Shown here piece by piece: positions 47,305-58,942 of a stretch of 64,000 nt of DNA. The DNA is from Antilocapra americana (lineage: Eukaryota > Chordata > Mammalia > Artiodactyla > Antilocapridae), in assembly GCA_007570785.1 (NCBI GenBank), contig ML664161.1:41924472-41988471 (forward strand). The letters are read 5' to 3'. The notes under the pieces were generated by a model. The model was given only the letters and a program-made list of their open reading frames with translations, was not told the origin of the DNA and did not search any database. Every line of letters starts with the position of its first letter. Within the stretch, counting starts at the first letter, position 1. The position numbers and the translations under genes are program-made.

Positions 47305-49050
47305 TATTTCCCCTAAACTCAGGAACAAGACAAGGGTGCCCACTCTCACCACTACTGTTCAACATGGTTTTAGAAATTTTAGCCACAGCAATCAGAGAAG
47401 AAAAATAAATAAAAGGAATCCAGATTGGAAAAGAAGTAAAACTTTCACTGTTTGCAGATGACATGATCCTCCACATAGAAAACCCTAAGGATACCATCAG
47501 CAAATTACTAGAGATAGTCAATGAATATTTCAGGATATAAAATTAATTCACAGAAATCCCTTGCATTCCTCTACACTAACAATGAGGAAACAGAAAGAGA
47601 AATTAAGGAAACAATCCCATTCACCATTGCATTGGAAAGAATAAAATACTTAGGAATAAATCTACCTAAAGAAACAAAAGACCTATATATAGAAAACTAT
47701 AAAACACTGATGAAAGAAACCAAAGATGACACAAATAGATGGAGAAATATACCATGTTCATGGATCAGAAGAATCGATATAGTGAAAATGAGTATACTAC
47801 CCAAAGCAGTAGATTCAATGTAATCCCTATCAATCTACCAATGGTATTTTTCACAGAAGTAGAACAAATAATTTCACAAGTTGTATGGAAATACAAAAAA
47901 ACCTCAAATTGCCAAAGCAATCTTGAGAAAGAAGAATGGAACTGGAGGAATCAACCTGCCTGACTTCAGACTATACTACAAAGCTACAGTCATCAAGATA
48001 GGTTGGTAAAAAGATAGAAATGTAAATCAATGGAACAAAACAGAAAGCCTAGAGATAAATCCATGCATCTATGGACACCTTATCTTTGACAAAGGAGGCA
48101 AAAATATACAGTGGAGAAAAGACAATCTCTTTAACAAGTGGTGCTGGGAAAATTGGTCAACTACCTGTAAAAGAATGAAACTAGAACACTTTCTAGCACC
48201 ATACACAAAAATAATCTCAAAATGAGTTAAAGATCTAGATGTAAGACCAGAAACTATAAAACTCCTAGAGGAAAACCTAGGCAAAACACTCTCTGACATA
48301 AATCACAGCAAGATCCTCTATGACCCACCTCACAGAGCAATGGAAATAAAAGCAAAAATAAACAAATAGGACCTAATTAACCTTAAAAGCTTTTGCATAA
48401 TGAAGGAAACTATAAGCAAAGTAAAAAGATATCCTTCAGAATGGGAGAAAATAATAGAAAATCAAGCAACTGACAAAGAATTAATCTCACATATATATAA
48501 GCAGCTCATGCAGCTCAATACCAGAAAAATAAATGACCCAATCAAAAAATGGGCCAAAGAACTAAACAGACATTTCTCCAAAGAAAACATATAGATGGCT
48601 AACAAACACATGAAAAATGCTCAGCATTACTCATTATCAGTGAAATGCAAATCAAAACCACAATGAGGTACCATCTCACACCAGTCAGAATGGCCGCTAT
48701 CAAAAAGTCTACAAACAATAAATGCTGGAGAGGGTGTGGAGAAAAGGGAACTCTCTTACACTGTTGGTGGGAATGTAAACTAATGGAGTCACTATGGAGA
48801 ACAATGTGGAGGTTCTTTAAAAAATTGGAAATAGAACTGCCATATGACCCAGCAATCCCAATGCTGAGCATACACACCGAGGAAATGAGAATTGAAAGAG
48901 ACACGTGTATCCCAATGTTCATCATGTTTACAATAGCCAGGACATGGAAGCAACCTAGATGTCCATCAGCAGACGAATAGATAAGAAAATTGTGATACAT
49001 ATATGTAATGAAATATTGCTCAGCTATCAAAAAGAATGCATTTGAGTCAG
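47305..49050 (+). pseudogene. L1 ORF2 C-terminal remnant
   Basis: The frame shows the RT block '[12 protein letters not shown]' followed by 'LFADDM' at about 47449-47465, the F-A-D-D catalytic motif of L1 reverse transcriptase. After 47540 frameshifts and stops divide it (frames 47521-47823, 47739-47963, 48400-48594, 48645-48980). The last piece carries the cysteine-rich C-terminal block ([19 protein letters not shown]) and '[11 protein letters not shown]'. The endonuclease and most of the RT fingers are absent because of 5' truncation. It is non-functional. Confidence 0.88.
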
Positions 49051-49477
49051 TTCTAAAGAGGTGGATGAAACTGGAGCCTATTATACAGAGTGAAGTAAGT
49101 GAAAAAGAAAAACACCCATACAGTATATTAACACATATATATGGAATTTAGAAAGATGATAACGATGACCCTATATGCGAGACAGCAAAAGAGATGTAAA
49201 GAACAGACTTTTGGACTCTGGGAGAAGGTGAGGGTGAGATGATTTGAGAGAATAGCATTGAAACATGTATATTACCGTATGTGAAATAGATGACCAGTCC
49301 AAGTTCAATGCATGAGACAGGGCACTCAAAGCTGGTGCTAGGTGGAAAGAGGGTTTGGGGTGGAGGACACATGTACACCCGTGGCTGATTCACATCAGTG
49401 CATGGCAAAAACCACCACAATATTGTAAAGTAATTAGCCTTCAATTAATATAAATAAATTAATTTAAAAAATAAAAA
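47305..49477 (+). mobile_element. 5'-truncated L1 LINE (2.2 kb)
   Basis: Sense L1 begins inside ORF2 near 47305 ('cccctaaactcaggaacaagacaaggg') and runs through the ORF2 end into a 3'UTR and A-rich tail at about 49477. A short duplication AAGAAAATG (47296-47304 and 49478-49486) flanks it, consistent with target-primed insertion. Confidence 0.88.
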
Positions 49478-51104
49478 AAGAAAATGCACTAAGCATATTC
49501 AAGCAGAAAGAGCTATCAAAAAAGAGGACATAAAATGTAAATGTTAAAACATTAGGAAGATAATTAAACAATTATTTAACAATGGCAATTTATATTGCTG
49601 AATGTTTCTGAAAAGCCTATGGCAAAAACCTATGCTTCTCCTCCACAGTGTTGTCTTGCCCTGGCCCTGGGGAGCATCTTTTGACTCTCACACAATGAAA
49701 AGAATAATGTATCTCCCCACTTGATAATAGAAACCATATTATAAAAAGGTTTTGCATTTTGAGGGCCCAACACGTTTTTCTCTTCCTATTTCTTATTTGC
49801 ATCACAATCCATTCACCTCAATGAGAAATATTTTATCTCCAAACTGCATTCCTAGAATATCCCCAGAATGTTCCAGAATAAGGGTCAAACACCAAGATGA
49901 CCATTCAGCTTAGAGCCCCCTCCAAGTGACCAGGAGATGCCCATCCCACCCCATTCCCTCATGCAGATAGGCAACTGCTCCTCATATAGCAAAATTAGCT
50001 GTACTGACCAAAACATCTTCATGAGACCATTTGTTGTGGTGAATGAGTTTGGGCATCACTGCCCACGCCCATATGCATTGATTTCTCTCCTGCCAAAACA
50101 GTTTTTATCATCCTATCCAGGCTTTCTAAATGTGACCCCCTCCTCCCTCAAATCTGGAACCAGACTGGGTAATGTTGACAAAATAGTAACAGAGACTGGG
50201 ATAGGGAAAATCCCTTTCAACCTTTTCACGGCTTGTATGAGCTATAGCTAGCAGAAGCCTTGCAAAACCTCTCTCCTTCTGTTGTACCTCTAGAGAAGAT
50301 GAAAAGGATTAGGTCAGAAGCTAGAGATGTGATTCAAAAGAACTCATTTTTGAAACTCTATGTTGCTGGTGGGCTTTGCTTGGTTTGTTGGTGGAAGACT
50401 AGGTGGCGGAAGCCTTTGTGAGCCTGATTGTCATGTACATTTGGATTCTGCGCAGCTACTGGTCTATTTCTCCAAGGACAAGCTAGACCATAGAGGTCAG
50501 TGGAGAGAGAGTGAGCATGAAATCTGGATCAGACAACAAAAGCAGATGCGGCTGGTAGCGGCTGAGCAAGGCCAGGCGTTAATAAGCCTGCGTGCACCCC
50601 GGGTTCTGTCAGACAGGAATGTATGGCATAATTGCTTCTGCCTCTAGTGATCTAGTGATGCGGGAGACATAAGAATATTAACGCAAGACAGAAAAAGGGA
50701 AACCCATTTCGAGGAGCTGCCAAACAACGTGGAATGTAAAACAGGAGAGAGGTATATTGAAATGTTCACAAGGTTCGCTTCACCGAAATGAAACTTTCCC
50801 TCTCACAGATTTCAAATCCTGCCCCCCTTTTCATGCGTAAGTCGCCTCCCATTTCCCATCAAACTGTTGCTCCCCACATTCTTTATGCATCCTTTGCTGT
50901 CATTCTATTCCCTCATCACTGTCACTTTGCCTCTCCCCCTTCTTAATTTTCTTCCTTTTTCCTACTCCTCTCTCCTCTCCATTATCCTGTCACAAGCTCT
51001 TAGAGTTTCTCTCTCTCCTGCTCACACACATACACACACACATCCTTCTCATTCATTAGTAATTAATCTGAGAACCACACCTCCTATCCCCAGCAGCTGA
51101 ATGA
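49478..51104. other. Intergenic, no gene supported
   Basis: Unique-looking sequence. A pyrimidine-rich section at 50880-51050 ends in an (AC)n run (51023-51043). Open frames up to 104 codons have no recognisable product. Confidence 0.4.
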
Positions 51105-51665
51105 ACTGTAAAAATGCTCCCTTTGAAAGCGCCCAGAGGTGACGCTGGGCGGGGGGCTGCAGGTGGGCTGCGGAGTGGGCGCTGCTGCGATGCTCTCACC
51201 AGCCACCAGGGGGCGGAGGTGAGCGCCGACCGGCGAGTCCCGCCGCCAGGCACGCCCGGGATTGCCTGGGAGGCGGGCTCCGAGGTCGCTGGTTCGGGGT
51301 CGCCCATCACTGCGGCTGTCAGCCCGCGTACGAATTCTGCCCGCGGCTGGGGCGAGCACGGCTGGGCCCAGCGAATAAGCAAGCGATTCCTCCTTAGTGC
51401 GGGGGGGGTGAATTCCGCCTCGGGCTAGTACAGATACCTCTCTTCCAGAAACAAAGGAGGGAGTCGTGCTGCCTCTGATAAGGGAAGGAGCAGAGGCAGA
51501 GCTGGGCGAGGCCGCTGGGTCCCACCGCAGCCGTGCGTCTCCCCGACGGTCCTGTTCGCTCCTCTCAGTCTAGGTCCCTGGGGTCCCGGCGCCCGCAGGC
51601 GCTTCTCCTACTCCCCCTCTCCTGGTAGCTGGACAGGTCACCCGTGTGGCCAGGTCAGGGGAGTT
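51105..51665. promoter_or_regulatory. CpG-island-like block
   Basis: About 550 bp that is strikingly GC-rich and full of CpG compared with AT-rich flanks (for example 'gagcgccgaccggcgagtcccgccgcc' around 51221-51247 and 'gtcccggcgcccgcaggcgc' near 51583). It lies about 12 kb beyond the proposed LSAMP end. Such islands are usually promoters or CTCF/insulator sites. No TATA box or known first exon is recognised. Open frames overlap it on both strands, as expected from GC-rich sequence. Confidence 0.6.
51203..51216 (+). promoter_or_regulatory. CTCF-type motif
   Basis: CCACCAGGGGGCGG fits the CTCF core consensus CCASYAGRKGGCRS at all 14 positions, on the + strand, inside the CpG-rich block. Binding is inferred. 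Confidence 0.55.
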
Positions 51666-51712
51666 CTATGTTTGGCCACCTTGGGGCCAGGCAGGGAAGG
51701 AGCCTGCCTGCC

Positions 51713-51720
51713 GTGTGTGT

Positions 51721-51769
<49 letters not shown>
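51713..51769. repeat. (GT)n microsatellite, about 28 repeats
   Basis: GT dinucleotides with one GGG interruption at 51720-51723. It abuts the CpG-rich block and is likely polymorphic. Confidence 0.95.
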
Positions 51770-51772
<3 letters not shown>

Positions 51773-53086
51773 ATGGATTTGCAGCCTCAAAGGGCCAGCC
51801 CCGCGAGCATCCCAGCCCTGCGGGCGCGGCCGTGAACCGTGACAGTTCTGCGAACTGGACGGCAGGTGGCGGTAATGGCACCTGTCAACCTGGGGCTCCT
51901 CTGGCTGGAACTGGAGTTCGGTGGATGTGTTTGTCCTAAGTCAGCCCCCAGGCACACACACACACATTCTTGGTGCCCCGCTGGCATTCCACTCCTTCTA
52001 AAATATTCGAAAATGGGGGTAATACCATTAATAAAATACCAATAATAAACATTTATTGAGAGCTAACTGTGTGCCAGGCATGAGCTGTTTTTACATAAAC
52101 GGTAGTAAAATAACAACTAACAGCAATATGGCAAAATAACGTTAACTGAGAATTTAATTCTAGCTTATCAATATCTCCATGGTTTCAGGTTGAGAGCAGG
52201 GGAGGTATTTTTCCCTGCCAAGAAGGCAGCTAGGTCTGGGAGGTTAGCAGCCTTATATTTGTTGACTTTTAGAGAAGCTAGGGTTATCTGGCTAACTCTA
52301 GGCAAGATTCAGCCTGCAGAGAGTTTTTGGGAATTCCCACGTAACTACCCAGATTCACAGCTTCCCTTGAACAAACAGAACGTCTGGAGATGCTGCCCTA
52401 AATGGTGATGATGGGTGGGAACCGAGGAGAAGAGGCAAGTTTGCCACAGCATTTGCCTCCCCCTATTGTCTTACACTCAGCTTTTTCATGGCCTTGCGAG
52501 GCATCTGAACAGGAGATTCCTGGTATACTCAGGGCTTATAGCGGTGGAGAACTGAGCTATTAGGAAGGAGGCTCCATGCGGAGGCTCCTTTCTCCACAGA
52601 GAGAAGGGAATGGCCAATCTGAGGACAGAGTTGGATTCAGGAGCCTGGGAAAAATGGCCCCATAAAGGGTGTCACAATGGATCAGAACTCTGCTTCTGCA
52701 CACAGCCCAGAGGTGACCAAAGCTTGGGAGGGAAGAGTGTTGTCGTACCTGGGGCCCCAGATATGGGAGCTGTGGGGAAGGTTCCATGGTCTCTTGTACT
52801 AGTGATGGATGAGGATTCACCATCAGAGCTCCCTGCCTGGGGCCAGGCCAGGTGGGCTGGATCAAAGAAACAACAGGGATTACCTACAAGTGACCTCTTT
52901 AGATATACTCTTGAGTCCCTGGGATTCTTGTATGGTCCCAACGGAGGTGGAAAGGATCCCCTCTCAGAAACCATAGCGGTAAGTTTACCTGTCAGTCTTG
53001 ATATGTGAGAGCTGGGCCATCATTTAATTTATCTTAGACAAATAAGGAGATGTAATTTTTTCAGCTCTCCATATATTTGTAACACT
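51770..53086. other. Intergenic; possible noncoding exon, faint L2/MIR trace
   Basis: A short antisense MIR/L2-like piece lies at 52025-52100 ('aataaacatttattgagagctaactgtgtgccaggcatg'). A 132-codon open frame at 52610-53008 overlaps a strong donor-like GCG|GTAAGT at 52976-52984. I recognise no protein family in it. Confidence 0.35.
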
Positions 53087-53096
53087 AACATTTATA

Positions 53097-53306
53097 GGCC
53101 TCTTCCCTGGTGGCTCAGTGGTAAAGAATCTGCCTACCAATGTAGGAGATGTGAGTTTGATTCCTGGGTTGGGAAGATCCCCTGGAAATGGCGACCCACT
53201 CTAGTATTCTTGCCTGGAGAATCTCCTTGGAGAGAGGAGCCTTGTGGGCTATAGTCCATAGGGTCCCAAAAGAGATGGGCACGACTGAGGGACTAAACAA
53301 CAAAAA
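53097..53306 (+). mobile_element. Bov-tA SINE, sense, with target-site duplication
   Basis: The tRNA-Glu head 'ttccctggtggctcagtggtaaagaatctgcc' comes first, then the BovA half ending 'gggcacgactgagggactaaacaac' and an A-run. The flanks are AACATTTATA (53087-53096) and AACATTTACA (53307-53316). The target is an older MIR-type repeat. Confidence 0.9.
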
Positions 53307-53316
53307 AACATTTACA

Positions 53317-53480
53317 GAGGGCTACATTTGATTCTTATAATAACCCATTGAAGTGGACATCATTGTTATTCCCACTTTCTGTCTAAGGAAAATAAAAAAT
53401 GGGAACTTAGATAAAACGAGCACAGTCATACAACTAGTAAGAGGTGGCACCAAGTCTTAAATGCAGCTAAGTATGTGAAT
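53317..53480 (-). repeat. MIR SINE, antisense, interrupted by a SINE
   Basis: 'ttgattcttataataacccattgaagtggacatcattgttattcccactttctg...acttagataaaacgagcacagtcatacaactagtaagaggtggc' is the antisense MIR. Its first bases (53081-53096) lie before the Bov-tA insertion. Confidence 0.65.
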
Positions 53481-53989
53481 CTAGTCCAGGAGTCAGCAAA
53501 CTCTTCCCAGCATGGGTCAGATAGTAGATATCTTATAGACTTTCTGGCCATATAGTCTCTGTTGCAACTACTCTATTATTGCATGAAATAATATATAAAT
53601 GAATGAGCATATCTGTGTCCTAATGAAACTTTATTTATGAGCGCTGGAATGTGAATTTCTACTTGCCATAAAATATTAAAGTTTCTTCAATAATTAAAAA
53701 ATGTAAAACCCATTCTTAGCTTACCTCTCAAGCTCTACACAAACATGCAGGCGAAGAAAAGCAGTTAGCAGACTGGATTTGGCTTATGGGCTATAGTCTG
53801 TCAAGTCCTCCCTAGGGTCTATACTAATCTGTACACTTTGCAGGCACTTCCTGCCTTGTGGAGAAAAAGCAAAGACATTTTCCCTACTCACATTTCAACA
53901 AGAGAGAAAAACTCTGTGCTCCCTGAAGGACTAGCTCTTCAACCCCAAGCCATCATTGTAATCCATGAGGGAGTATGATATATTAGAAA
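53481..53989. other. Intergenic, nothing recognised
   Basis: AT-rich sequence with no gene, RNA or young repeat found. Confidence 0.4.
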
Positions 53990-54095
53990 GAGCAGTGGAC
54001 TTGACGTCAGAAAGCTGGCTTCAAATTCCAAGCTATATGATTTTGAGCAAATGACCTAAGTTGGCAGAGGTTCAGGGTTTTTATTTGACAGTCCC
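53990..54095 (+). repeat. MIR-like SINE, sense
   Basis: 'agaaagagcagtggacttgacgtcagaaagctggcttcaaattccaagctatatgattttgagcaaatgacctaagt' follows the sense MIR 5' and core region. Confidence 0.55.
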
Positions 54096-55070
54096 AGTGT
54101 TTGCCTCAAAGGTTAGCTATGGGCTCAGCTCTAAATAAGAAAATGAACCAGAAATACATAGTATTGACAGGCAAGTCCAGAATTTGGGGTGCCTAAACTT
54201 CATTCAGTTTAGAGAAGCTAGCTAAGAAAAAGCATAATAAATTTTTACTAAAGAAGCTGCTGAAAGTAAATATTTAGAATTTGAGATGGCTAATCATATT
54301 CAATTTAGAGGACCCTATCTCAGAACAAAAAAAAATATTGCTTAAAAAACTAGCTACTTAAAGTAAATGTTTACTCAGAATGAGAAAAGAATCCAAACAA
54401 ATAATAGAAGCAGTCCACAATCAGGTTGTTTTCTTCTGAGATATTTTCAGGCAATTTACCAAAAATGCTTACATGCAAAATTGTGCTGATTATGACCTGA
54501 CTTTCCCTTCCCATCAGGAAGGTGCTAGAACCCCAGCTTTCATAGGTGTCCTGGCACATGAGAGGCCCTGAGGCTTAGTGTCATGGTGTGACCTTGGCTG
54601 TGGGAAAGTAGTAACACTGAGAGTAACTGACCAAAAAAATAAAGTTATTGAGGATGGTGGAAGCTATGTTACTCATTGTCATAGGAAAAAGGGGGATAGT
54701 GAAAATAGAATGAACTCTATTGTGATAGGATGGAATCAGAGGTACTGGTGTGAACTTACTTTTTTTTTTAATAGAGGCAGATATAAATAGAAATGATAGA
54801 TGATACCAGAGAGGTGAGAGTAGATAACTGTAGATTTAAATGTATAACACATACCCGTGTGAACACAGACATAATCCTAGCACTGTCCCCTAAAAGCAGT
54901 AACACCGCAAAGTAATGAGTTCAGTTTTTGGAACCTGCTTTCTAAATACCAATCTTCAATAAAAGGAACCAAGGCTCTTGGATGAATCCCAGGTCAGAGC
55001 AGAGAAAGTATAAAATAAACCTGGAGCATTTTACTGTGTCAAAAAGTTTTGTTTTGTTTTTAATGCTCTG
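54096..55070. other. Intergenic, nothing recognised
   Basis: AT-rich sequence with open frames of 60-80 codons without recognisable products. Confidence 0.4.
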
Positions 55071-55071
55071 C

Positions 55072-55375
55072 AAGGGCTTTTCTGGTGACTCAGTGTTAAA
55101 GAATCTGTCTGCCAGTACAAGAGACATGGGTTCGATCTCCCATCCGGGAAGCTCCCACATGCTTGGAGCAGTTAAGCCCGTTTGCCACAACTACTGAGCC
55201 TGTGTTCTAGAGCCCAGGAGCTGCAACTCCTAGGAAGCCTGCAGGCCCTAGTGCCCATGCTCTGCAACAAGTGAGGTCACCGAAATGAGAAGGCCATAAC
55301 CAGTGACCCCTGATCTCCACAACTAGAGAAAAGCTCATACAGGCACTAAGATTTAGCATAGTCAAAAAAGAAAAG
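55072..55375 (+). mobile_element. Full-length CHR-type tRNA-Glu SINE
   Basis: The head 'agggcttttctggtgactcagtg' has B-box 'gggttcgatctcc'. The body is 'gcccgtttgccacaactactgagcctgtgttctagagccc', 'tgctctgcaacaagtgaggtcaccg' and 'ctccacaactagagaaaagc', with an A-rich end. It is a whole cetartiodactyl SINE of about 300 bp, older than Bov-tA. Confidence 0.85.
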
Positions 55376-56822
55376 TTCTGAGAGTAAGAGAAGCATAGGA
55401 AGAGAATAGAAGCTTGAATGAACTGTCACTGGAAAAATCTGGGAAAATTCGAACATTGAAGTATGAGAGCAACAGATTACAAATCATTGAATAATATAGG
55501 TGAATCACACTGACATAAATAAATTAATGAATAAGTTGAAAGTCTAATGAGGAATGAGATATTTACATATTTTAAGGGTAAGCCCCATCCCACTCCTGTC
55601 ACACACACACACTGTGAGTACTCACTAATTACAAAGGGAAAAGAGAAACTGCAGTAGTGAAGTCTAGAAGACACTGCTTTAATTAAGGAATTGAAGTGGA
55701 CATCACCAGTTATCATGGGCTCCTGATGGGATGCAGTGAAGGAGCACAACATCACTTCTGTGATGAGCATAATCATGAGGAAATGTAGATAAACCCAAAC
55801 TGAGCAGTGCTCTACAAAATAATTGGCCTACAGTCTTCAAAATTATCAAGATTATGAATCAGGGAAAACTGAGGAACTATTCTAGATTGAAGAAAACTTG
55901 AAGAGACATAACCACTAAATGCCGCTCAGGTTCTCTTTTTGTTATAAAAACCATTGTTAGGATAATTGGTGAAACTTGAATGGGATCTGAAGACAGGAGC
56001 AAAGTATCAATGTTAATTTTTGATTTGATGATTACAGTGAGGTTATATAGAAGACATATATATATATATATATATATACATACACACAATAAAGGACTCA
56101 GAGATTATGAAGCACTTTATTGCTAACATTTTCTATTGGCTCAAAGGGAAAAAATAGCTTTGTACTAAACTCAAGTTTTCTAGAAACTTACAATTGATGA
56201 AAAATAAAAAATACATCTTAAGCATAAAAAGAAAACTATTAGATTATAAATTTCTTGAGACTAGGAACTGTGTCTTAGATTTCTTTTGAATCTCTAATAG
56301 AAATTCCTAGATCTGGATGCATTGTAAGTATTCAGTGATTGCTGTTGAATGGAAAATTATTGAATGAAATGGGCAGTAGAACACTATTTAAAGCACTAGA
56401 CTACTATAAAGATTTTTTAAGGACTAAGAAATCATTCTTGCAAGGCATACGGTCTTTGCTACGCAGGCATGAGAACCACATGCATGAGCCAGTGCAAACT
56501 TTGTGAGCTGTAACCACACCTGACCTGTGCCTCCCTTTAAGGAAGAAGGATGGCTGTGCTTCTCCTGCCTTCCAGATCTCATACAGAGTCTTTTGTGGCC
56601 GGCCCTAACCTGGAAACAGAGTTCTAGGCAGTACAGTTCCATCTTAGCCAAGCAGACATAGCACAAAGCCACCAGATACATGTAGACATCTCTAAGATTG
56701 TAGCTTAAAGGTCAGTGTTTACTACTTGGGAGAAAGCAATGTATTTTGAATATTCAAAAGTAAATCACAGATCTATGGGCCCTAGCAATATTCTTTCTAG
56801 GTACCCATCAGATTACTCTCCT
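55376..56822. other. Intergenic with a (TA)n microsatellite
   Basis: AT-rich sequence. (TA)n followed by (CA)n runs at 56055-56088. No gene is supported. Confidence 0.45.
56055..56088. repeat. (TA)n microsatellite
   Basis: 'catatatatatatatatatatatata' followed by 'catacacacaa'. Confidence 0.9.
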
Positions 56823-56836
56823 AATCTGGGGGCTGT

Positions 56837-57051
56837 GTGTGTGGGTGTGTGTGTTCAGTCACTCATTAATGCTCTTTGTGATCTCATGGACTATAGCCCG
56901 CTAGGTTTCTCTGTCCATAGGATTTTCCAGGCAAGAATACTGACGCAGGTTGCTATTTCCTTCTCCTGGGGATCTTCCCAACCCAGGGATCAAAGGTGTG
57001 TCTCTTATATCTCCTGCACTGGCAGTTGGATTCTTTACCACTAGCACCATC
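56837..57051 (-). mobile_element. Bov-tA SINE with 14-bp target-site duplication
   Basis: Antisense copy from a GT-rich 3' tail ('gtgtgggtgtgtgtgttcagtcactc') to 'ggattctttaccactagcaccatc'. Flanks AATCTGGGGGCTGT (56823-56836) and AATTTGGGGGCTGT (57052-57065) differ at one base. Confidence 0.88.
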
Positions 57052-57065
57052 AATTTGGGGGCTGT

Positions 57066-58765
57066 AGAGATTCAGTGGCAGAAAGATCAGCAAAGAGGAA
57101 AGTACTGTAGGTGATTTTAGAGTATGAACTCCAGAGGAGAAGACACATCAACTCAGAATCACACAGCCCAGACCTGTCAACAGAAATTAACAAGGAGGAT
57201 TCACTATGGCCTTACAAGATACACAGGATATCAAGAATTAAAAACAAAAAAAAGATATGAAGGAAAATCGCCTGTTCTCATCTGTCTGGCACAAGTAGCA
57301 AATTCAGAAAAGGCCAGCCAAATAGTGATGCCGGGTAATATTTAGTATGTTAAAACTTGTACTTTTAATTCCATCCTTCACTCTAATTCTTCACAGTCTG
57401 TGCTGCTTCCAAATGTCTCCTAAGTATTAAGTTTGTAATATCTATATTTATTAGCATGATCCTGGGTGTCAACTTGAGGTTTCTGGAGCAGATCTAAATT
57501 ACTGAGAGGAAAGGCGCCACAGCAGAGAGTCATGGGTTCAAATCTAAACACTACCACTTACTTGCAATGTGACATTATCTCAGTGAGAAACCTGAGGCTC
57601 TTAGGAAAGGGGCAACTTGTTTAATGACAATCACACCAATTTTACAGGATCTTTGTAAGAATAAAATGGAAAGTGCTCACCTAGGCATCAGGACCTGTCC
57701 ATTCTTCCCACACCCATAGCTTTCTGTCTTTGTTCCCTTGTTCACCACTGAAATAGTGATCCTTGAGTCCTCTCAGATCCCAGCCCCACCCAGTTAAACA
57801 CTCATTGACTATCTATATATATTAAGAATTGTAATACATGTGGAGGGACTATATGTTTGATTGTAGGACATAAGGCACTTATTAGCTAATGGAGGGGTCA
57901 CACACACACTTACAAAAACAGACGCCTAACTTTCTGGTTCCCTGTTCAAAACTTCTCTGTTCTAACAGGGATCCCAAGGAACCCTGTAAACTGAGGAAAG
58001 CTGATACTCAGAGGCTGGTCCTCACTCTGTATTAATCATGGACTAGTTGTTTCAAACTTTCTAATTCAAAATTAAACACATAAAGAAATGACCATAACCC
58101 AATCTATGTTTCATACAAAATAAATGGTGTTTCATACCAAATAAGTATTTAAATAAATAGTGAGCCATTTGAAAGCCTAGTGCACTGAATAAAGTAATGT
58201 GCTATGGGTCCAAGTCCTTGTGAGGATGTTAGAGTCAGGTTTGGCCACAGGCCCAAAATGGAAACTATTCATCTTTATCTAGATATAAAAACCCTACTGT
58301 AATGTCCATTCATTGAGAATTTGACACCAGTGGGCTCCAAATTTTAGTTCATGTACTCAATCCAGAAAAAATAATTTTGAGCATATACCCTCAAATATGT
58401 ATATTTTTATAAAGTATGTAGCTGCATTTCTATACTAATGTTTTGTATGTGATTTAAAACATACAGAAATAATCAATCTTTTTAAAGGGTGAAATAAAAA
58501 TAAATAGAAAGTCTAATATTTTCTTTTTGTGTTCTGTTGAATCATCGTGTGTGTATGCTACTTCAGAGAACACTGATTAACTGAATAGACCTATCTGTCT
58601 TAAAATATTTTAATAGATAGAAAGGTTAATCCTAAATGCTAGAAAATGCGCAGTTAAGCAAGTAACTTGTCTTGGATTTGAGTTTGATCAAGGAAAAGGG
58701 ATGAGAAAGTAGCAGTGATCGGTGACCTTTGCCCCCTCCCCCACCTCTATTATGCACACCCCAGT
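57066..58765. other. Intergenic, with a faint MIR
   Basis: Around 57505-57625 'gagtcatgggttcaaatctaaacactaccacttacttgcaatgtgac' looks like a sense MIR. The rest is AT-rich and unassigned. Confidence 0.4.
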
Positions 58766-58782
58766 TAATACAGAGGGAAAGG

Positions 58783-58925
58783 GAAAGGGAAAGTCACTTA
58801 GTCGTGTCTGAGTTTATGTGACCCTGTAGACCATAGAGTCCATGAAATTCTCCAGGCCAGAATACTGGAGTGGGTAGCCTGTCCCTTCTCCAGGGGATCT
58901 TCCCAACCCAGGGATCGAACCCAGG
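58783..58925 (-). mobile_element. 5'-truncated Bov-tA SINE with 17-bp target-site duplication
   Basis: Antisense BovA half plus only part of the tRNA-derived head, stopping at 'gggatcgaacccagg'. Flanks 58766-58782 and 58926-58942 (TAATACAGAG-G/A-GAAAGG) match at 16 of 17 bases. The truncation therefore happened at insertion, not by later deletion. Confidence 0.87.
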
Positions 58926-58942
58926 TAATACAGAGAGAAAGG

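Noticed and set aside
51056..51428. Open frames of about 90-108 codons on both strands in the CpG-rich block
   Set aside because: GC-rich sequence lacks stop codons on both strands. Overlapping frames with no domain are expected by chance.
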